From positions 1-35,865 of the forward strand of contig JAFRJJ010000046.1 in NCBI GenBank assembly GCA_017432325.1: a DNA stretch of 35,865 bases. Reading direction: 5' to 3'. The notes under the pieces are model-generated. The model saw nothing but the letters and a program-made list of their open reading frames with translations, did no database searches and was not told where the DNA came from. Positions 32,934 through 35,865 of this stretch are shown here, one piece after another. This DNA is from Solobacterium sp. Its GTDB lineage: Bacteria > Bacillota_I > Bacilli_A > Erysipelotrichales > Erysipelotrichaceae. Every line of letters begins with the position of its first letter. The stretch's first letter is position 1. Made by a program: the position numbers and the translations under genes.

Positions 32934-33956
32934 TCAGAGTGACAGCAGTCTGTGGATGGCACGTTCTACTTCTTCACATTCTTCGCCGCTGACGATCCCC
33001 CATTCTTCGCGCATCAGGCGGAGCTGTTCCCGGTAAGCGGAAACGGCACCAGCTTTATCGCCGCGGATCTCGCAGATATGGGCAATACTGACAGCACTGT
33101 CGGTGAATTTGGGTGACGGCTGGAGCTCCTGACCTTTCCGGTACCATTCGATGGCTTTATCGTACTCCTGTCTCATCGTATAGATATCTCCCAGTGTCAC
33201 TGCCCGGCACCAATCCTGATCCTGCATGGTCTCCAGTTCATGAAGTACTGTCTCTGCGTCTTCAGTCTCTCCAGCCGCCTGTGCGATCATATAGCGGTAC
33301 ATAGGTATACGGAATGTATGATCTATACCTGCAAGTTTTTCAAGCCATTCCCGTGCCTCTGAGAGTCTCCTGTCATCGATCAGATTGTCTAAAAGCCACA
33401 TGATCGTACAGCGGTTTCCCAGATGGTTTGAGCAGAAGTCTGTGAACCACTCTATCAGCAGATGGTGGTTCCTGACACACCAGTCAGGCATAAAACTGCC
33501 CCAGGCATTGGCAAGCTCACTGATGGCATCACTGTCCCCGTCAGTCTTCTCCGCTGCCTGTTTGCCATGCTGCACTGCCAGGCTGCGGTACTGTTCAGCC
33601 TGGTGGTTATACAGCTTTGTCAGCAATAGCTGTGCCCTGCCTTCCAGTTCAGGCTGGGCGGACAGATCATGCAGCTGTTGTTCCAGCTGACGTTCTTCAG
33701 CTTCATCAAATAAGCCATGGCTGTAGATCCTGTTTTCGATACGCTCCAGCTGCTGCTCAGGTGCCATGGCAAACAGCTGATCGATCGTAACGCCGAAATA
33801 TATTGCGATCTTCGGCAGCATCCCTACATCCGGCATGCTGGTACCGCGCTCCCATTTACTGATGGTCTGGGGTGTCACATCCAGCGCTGAAGCAAGTGCT
33901 TCTTGTGTGATGCCCCGGTCATCTCTCAGACGCCGTATTTCTTTTCCCATTTCCAT
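32934..33956 (-). CDS. XRE regulator with helical-repeat (TPR-like) domain
   Basis: A 340-residue protein. Residues about 4-60 form a Cro/CI helix-turn-helix (IRRLRDDRGITQEALASALDVTPQTISKWERG). The rest is almost entirely alpha-helical, with TPR-like hairpins (WCRAVTLGDIYTMRQEYDKAIEWYRKGQEL and SIAHICEIRGDKAGAVSAYREQL). Such proteins resemble Rgg/PlcR-type peptide-sensing regulators in layout, but this is a very common architecture in Firmicutes and no signal peptide gene is seen near it. ATG 33956 has AGAGGG upstream. Target genes are unknown; the upstream membrane protein gene is one candidate. Confidence 0.85.
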   Translation of the reverse strand: MEMGKEIRRLRDDRGITQEALASALDVTPQTISKWERGTSMPDVGMLPKIAIYFGVTIDQLFAMAPEQQLERIENRIYSHGLFDEAEERQLEQQLHDLSAQPELEGRAQLLLTKLYNHQAEQYRSLAVQHGKQAAEKTDGDSDAISELANAWGSFMPDWCVRNHHLLIEWFTDFCSNHLGNRCTIMWLLDNLIDDRRLSEAREWLEKLAGIDHTFRIPMYRYMIAQAAGETEDAETVLHELETMQDQDWCRAVTLGDIYTMRQEYDKAIEWYRKGQELQPSPKFTDSAVSIAHICEIRGDKAGAVSAYREQLRLMREEWGIVSGEECEEVERAIHRLLSL

Positions 33957-33988
33957 AACGAGTACCCTCTTTTTCTTTCTGCAGTTTC

Positions 33989-33997
33989 ATCATAGCA
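33989..33997 (-). promoter_or_regulatory. Candidate extended -10 promoter of the XRE/TPR gene
   Basis: On the minus strand TGCTATGAT is an extended -10 about 30 bases before the start; no clear -35 is needed for this type. Confidence 0.5.
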
Positions 33998-34083
33998 GAG
34001 TGCAGGAAAAATAACAGCGACTGTCAGGGGTGTGAACTGACGCAGCGGTTGAGTTCGTAAGAATACTGAATTTATGCTATCTC

Positions 34084-34752
34084 TCAGATGATTCCCATCG
34101 GGATCAGTATGACCAGCAGCAACGCTGTCAGAGCCCATTCCGTGATCAGGAATGATTTCCTCTTCTGAGGCTGCATATCGGGTACATAATTGGCTGCCAG
34201 GAAGAACGGGATATATGTCGTTACAAATACCGGAAGCACGCCCCACCATTTGTATACCCAGATGAATGAATGATTGCTGGTGCCGGCAAGGAACGATTCT
34301 ACCAGGGCGAACAGAAGTGCCATACTGAGGGCTCCTGCCAGTCTGCAGTCGATCCCGCGTCTGCCATTTCCGGAAAAATACCGAACTGTTCTGTCTGCCG
34401 GAAGCATCTTAAATGAAATGATCCCGGCAAGCGAGAACATCATGGAAAGTTCCCAGCATACGCCGATCAGCAGGATAAATGTTGTGGATTCATTTGAAAC
34501 AGACCAGAGCGGATATCCTGCGAAATGACCGATCACCGCATTGGCGATCTCATACAGCCAGTGAACACCGTACAGTGCCAGTCCGGCATAGATCGCGCTG
34601 TAGTTTTTCTTGCTGATCTCTGTCCAGTAGACATAGAACACAACAGCAAGAATGAAGATGAAAGTCCAGTTGAAGTTCTCAGTACTTCTAACAATGATGC
34701 TGTCGACGAGATCCATTGCATCCTGGGATCCGTCACCCCAAAAAACAAACAT
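34084..34752 (-). CDS. Polytopic membrane protein of unknown function
   Basis: A 222-residue protein with about six hydrophobic helices. It starts MFVFWGDGSQDAMDLVDSII, then WTFIFILAVVFYVYW and further helices up to WALTALLLVILIPMGII. ATG 34752 is chosen because AGGAGG lies nine bases upstream; the longer frame would add a charged stretch without a start site. The aromatic-rich helices and conserved-looking ALYGVHWLYEIANAVIGH suggest a real membrane family that I do not recognise. No transporter or enzyme motif is seen. It is the last ordinary gene before the AT-rich right end. Confidence 0.75.
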   Translation of the reverse strand: MFVFWGDGSQDAMDLVDSIIVRSTENFNWTFIFILAVVFYVYWTEISKKNYSAIYAGLALYGVHWLYEIANAVIGHFAGYPLWSVSNESTTFILLIGVCWELSMMFSLAGIISFKMLPADRTVRYFSGNGRRGIDCRLAGALSMALLFALVESFLAGTSNHSFIWVYKWWGVLPVFVTTYIPFFLAANYVPDMQPQKRKSFLITEWALTALLLVILIPMGII

Positions 34753-34913
34753 AGAAAAAAACCTCCTGATAATTTTATGATTTCTGTCTTCATGCATGAC
34801 TGCATGACCTGTGATCGGATGATAACCTGTCTGACATAAAATACAGCAGAGACTTGCTGCAGATTACTGTATCAGTCAATTGCGGATTACCAATTGTCTG
34901 TATATTCATTATA
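34753..34913. other. Intergenic leader, no gene seen
   Basis: This stretch holds the leader of the membrane protein gene, with a TTGACT (minus strand) but no well-spaced -10 that I would commit to. No open frame here has a plausible start site. Confidence 0.5.
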
Positions 34914-34944
34914 AAACAAAAAGAGGACACATCTATGTCCTCTT
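34914..34944 (-). terminator. Intrinsic terminator, probably of a former tRNA-Ala gene
   Basis: On the minus strand AAGAGGACA (34936-34944) pairs with TGTCCTCTT (34921-34929), loop TAGATG, followed by TTTTTG. It starts five bases after a tRNA-like CCA end. Confidence 0.88.
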
Positions 34945-34948
34945 GATA

Positions 34949-34964
34949 TGGTGGAGCTAAGGAG
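34949..34964 (-). other. tRNA-Ala 3'-end fragment (probable attachment-site scar)
   Basis: On the minus strand CTCCTTAGCTCCACCA reads as the 3' half of a T-stem (CTCCT), the 3' acceptor strand (TAGCTCC), discriminator A73 and CCA. U at position 70 fits the G3-U70 alanine identity pair. The sequence upstream lacks a T-loop, so only 16 bases of the tRNA remain. A terminator follows, as it would after a complete tRNA gene. This is the pattern left at the far end of an element that integrates into a tRNA 3' end, which would place the element to the right. Confidence 0.6.
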
Positions 34965-35306
34965 GTGTGCTTCATCATTTTTAATGTCAAAACATATTAG
35001 TTTCATACATCATTTGATGTATTTTCGGTCGTTTTAATCACCATTATTGCTTTATTATACTGTCACGTTTTGAGCCCGGTCCCAAAAACCGGTCCCAAAT
35101 TGCTTTTTCACAAATTTATTAAATCACTAAAGCTATGATGGATACATTTGCTGTATTTTGGACTGCTTTTTCACTTTCTTAACCCCGCAGAATTATATAG
35201 CGTACTTTTTCAAAAACCCCGCAAGATTTTAATTAAGGAAATTTTTTATTCGTCCGTTTCTGTACAACTGGTTTCCCGATTTTATTTTCAGTCTCTGAAG
35301 TGGAAG
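34965..35306. other. AT-rich, gene-poor stretch at the probable element end
   Basis: No convincing gene is present. The composition is clearly more AT-rich than the preceding 34 kb. On the minus strand a frame ending at 35055 reads FVKKQFGTGFWDRAQNVTV before its stop. That could be the eroded C-terminal tail of a tyrosine integrase, but the evidence is weak. An 11-base direct repeat lies at 35076-35099. Confidence 0.4.
35076..35099 (+). repeat. Direct repeat, 2 x 11 bp
   Basis: CCGGTCCCAAA occurs at 35076-35086 and 35089-35099 with a 13-base period. Its position near the tRNA scar would suit recombinase arm sites, but that is inference. Confidence 0.55.
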
Positions 35307-35504
35307 TTACTTTTCTACTTCAGCGCTTTGAAAAAGCAGATAAATCGTCGTCATAATGAAGATGATCCAGCTGATCCAGTTGATACAGATGAACAGAGGA
35401 ACCGTATCCCAGGCATCAGTATTAAAATACTGTGACAGTCTGAAAATGATGAACAGTACAGATTCAAATTGAAGCAGGAGCAGCACAATAAACTTTCTAA
35501 TAAT
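35307..35504 (-). CDS. Small two-helix membrane protein, non-ATG start or 5'-truncated
   Basis: A minus-strand frame of 65 codons without ATG near its beginning. It encodes KFIVLLLLQFESVLFIIF, a polar link with TDAWDTVPLF, a second helix INWISWIIFIMTTIYLLF and the tail QSAEVEK. The periodic hydrophobic pattern and charged ends look like a real membrane hairpin. A possible ATT start (35504 or 35501) follows GGGAAGGAA closely and overlaps the stop of the upstream small frame (ATTAG); GTG at 35486 is the other option. Either it uses a rare start coupled to the upstream frame, or it is a decayed gene. Function unknown. Confidence 0.45.
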   Translation of the reverse strand: MIRKFIVLLLLQFESVLFIIFRLSQYFNTDAWDTVPLFICINWISWIIFIMTTIYLLFQSAEVEK

Positions 35505-35655
35505 CTTTCCTTCCCGTCAAAAACAGTTTATCTGATTCAAGAATCCTTATTTTTCTGACCAAACATCTTATTTTCCACTTAAAACACGCCGTTTTCAGCA
35601 TATAAATAACCGTCTGATACTGCAATTCACGAATATTACCAGATAAATTAAGCAT
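35497..35655 (-). CDS. Small basic reading frame, 52 residues, low confidence
   Basis: ATG 35655 to TAG 35497 on the minus strand encodes a lysine- and arginine-rich peptide (MLNLSGNIRELQYQTVIYML, then KWKIRCLVRKIRIL and a TGRKDY end). There is no strong ribosome binding site. Its stop overlaps the possible start of the membrane hairpin frame, which is the best argument that it is real. I do not recognise it; chance cannot be excluded in AT-rich sequence. Confidence 0.3.
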   Translation of the reverse strand: MLNLSGNIRELQYQTVIYMLKTACFKWKIRCLVRKIRILESDKLFLTGRKDY

Positions 35656-35682
35656 TAGAAAAGACCAATATAGACCCTCAAT

Positions 35683-35717
35683 GGCGTAAACCCAAAAATG
35701 GGTAAGCGCCTTTTTTT
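35683..35717 (+). terminator. Hairpin with T7 tract at the left edge of the candidate insertion sequence
   Basis: GGCG (35683-35686) and ACCCA (35690-35694) pair with TGGGT (35699-35703) and CGCC (35707-35710), loop AAAA, then seven T. It would block transcription entering the element. Confidence 0.65.
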
Positions 35718-35788
35718 AGTAGCACCGCTATTTTCAAAGAAATAGTTGATGGTGTCCCTTTTTAGGTATAGTGATAAATGCCGGAAGA

Positions 35789-35820
35789 CATATTCTTAAC
35801 ATAGAGAGGTCGAGAATATG
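35789..35820 (+). promoter_or_regulatory. Start-codon-sequestering hairpin
   Basis: CATATTCT (35789-35796) is the exact inverted repeat of AGAATATG (35813-35820), and the second arm contains the ATG of the following gene. The loop carries the AGAGAGGT ribosome binding site. In mRNA this would hide the start codon. Confidence 0.6.
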
Positions 35821-35865
35821 TTGATCAACCAGGAATTCATTAATCATCTGACACCTGTAGAAGTA
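35818..35865 (+). CDS. First gene of the candidate insertion sequence, N-terminal fragment
   Basis: Sixteen codons (MLINQEFINHLTPVEV) run to the window edge. ATG 35818 has GAGGT about nine bases upstream. The residues are too few to name a family and do not match the accessory-protein starts I know for IS66, so its identity as a transposase-related gene rests on position alone. Confidence 0.45.
   Translation, partial: MLINQEFINHLTPVEV

Larger units (their letters stand above)
35702..35865 (+). mobile_element. Candidate left end of an IS66-type insertion sequence (partial)
   Basis: GTAAGCGCC at 35702 matches the usual start of IS66-family terminal inverted repeats (GTAAGCG). A short inner palindrome follows (CACC-CTATTT facing AAATAG-GGTG, 35723-35754), and a reading frame begins 116 bases in, a normal distance for the first IS66 gene. 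The element runs off the window, so neither the transposase nor the right end can be seen. The GTAAGCG match also lies within a terminator hairpin and could be coincidence. Confidence 0.4.

Noticed and set aside
34959..34967. AAGGAGGTG as a perfect plus-strand ribosome binding site
   Set aside because: No start codon lies at a proper distance (the nearest ATG, at 34984, is about 18 bases away and opens no meaningful frame). The bases are better explained as the tRNA-Ala 3' end on the other strand.
34949..34970. CACCTCCTTA on the minus strand as the 3' end of a 16S rRNA gene
   Set aside because: Only the anti-Shine-Dalgarno-like bases match; the surrounding 16S 3' sequence is absent.
35148..35435. 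A 95-codon plus-strand frame in the AT-rich end
   Set aside because: No ribosome binding site or domain. Part of it is antisense to the better membrane-hairpin frame on the minus strand.

Overview
The window looks like chromosome of a low-to-mid GC Bacillota. The Erysipelotrichia (gut anaerobes) are my best guess, from moderate GC, strong AGGAGG ribosome binding sites, tight operons, a PTS trehalose locus and several Firmicutes-type families (DUF5688, YtrA-like GntR, YwaF-like membrane protein). The taxonomic call is inference, because no rRNA is present. Genes are dense, and almost every transcription unit ends in a clear intrinsic terminator.

Region by region. At 1-2.2 kb there is the 5' end of an MBL-fold hydrolase, a membrane-anchored type B carboxylesterase, and a 47-codon remnant of a MerR regulator. 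At 2.3-9.6 kb lies an alpha-glucoside block: a GH31 glucosidase, then the trehalose system (phosphotrehalase treC, PTS EIIBCA treB, divergent repressor treR) with five operator-like palindromes in the treB/treR intergenic region. At 9.6-16.7 kb are a GNAT acetyltransferase; a metallophosphoesterase translationally coupled to a large leaderless ParB-like/BMP fusion protein; a 50-residue membrane protein; a Cof-type HAD phosphatase; a MATE exporter; and an alkaline-phosphatase-superfamily enzyme. At 16.7-21.6 kb are a nitroreductase, a YwaF-like membrane protein, an overlapping DUF5688/XRE pair, and an operon of ispD, a flavin reductase and a histidine phosphatase.

At 21.7-24.7 kb a YtrA-like GntR regulator, an ABC ATPase, a permease and a receiver-less OmpR-type DNA-binding protein overlap one another in one operon. 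At 24.8-28.6 kb follow a leaderless homologue of staphylococcal/Geobacillus lipases with an apparently conserved zinc site, a lipoprotein, a membrane protein whose promoter contains a G8 tract, and a HAD phosphatase. At 28.8-32.9 kb is an AfuABC-like importer (hexose-phosphate or ferric iron type) under a catabolite-control-like palindrome. At 32.9-34.8 kb are an XRE/helical-repeat regulator and a membrane protein.

The right end (about 34.9-35.9 kb) is different: AT-rich, poor in genes, and bounded by 16 bases that match the 3' end of a tRNA-Ala gene followed by a terminator. I read this as the scar end of an integrated element. It carries two small overlapping reading frames, direct repeats, and the start of what may be an IS66-type insertion sequence whose first start codon sits in a hairpin. 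No single undescribed system stands out. The best leads are the ParB-like/BMP fusion with its coupled phosphoesterase, the DUF5688-XRE pair, the regulator pair around the ABC operon, the poly-G promoter and the tRNA-scar island.
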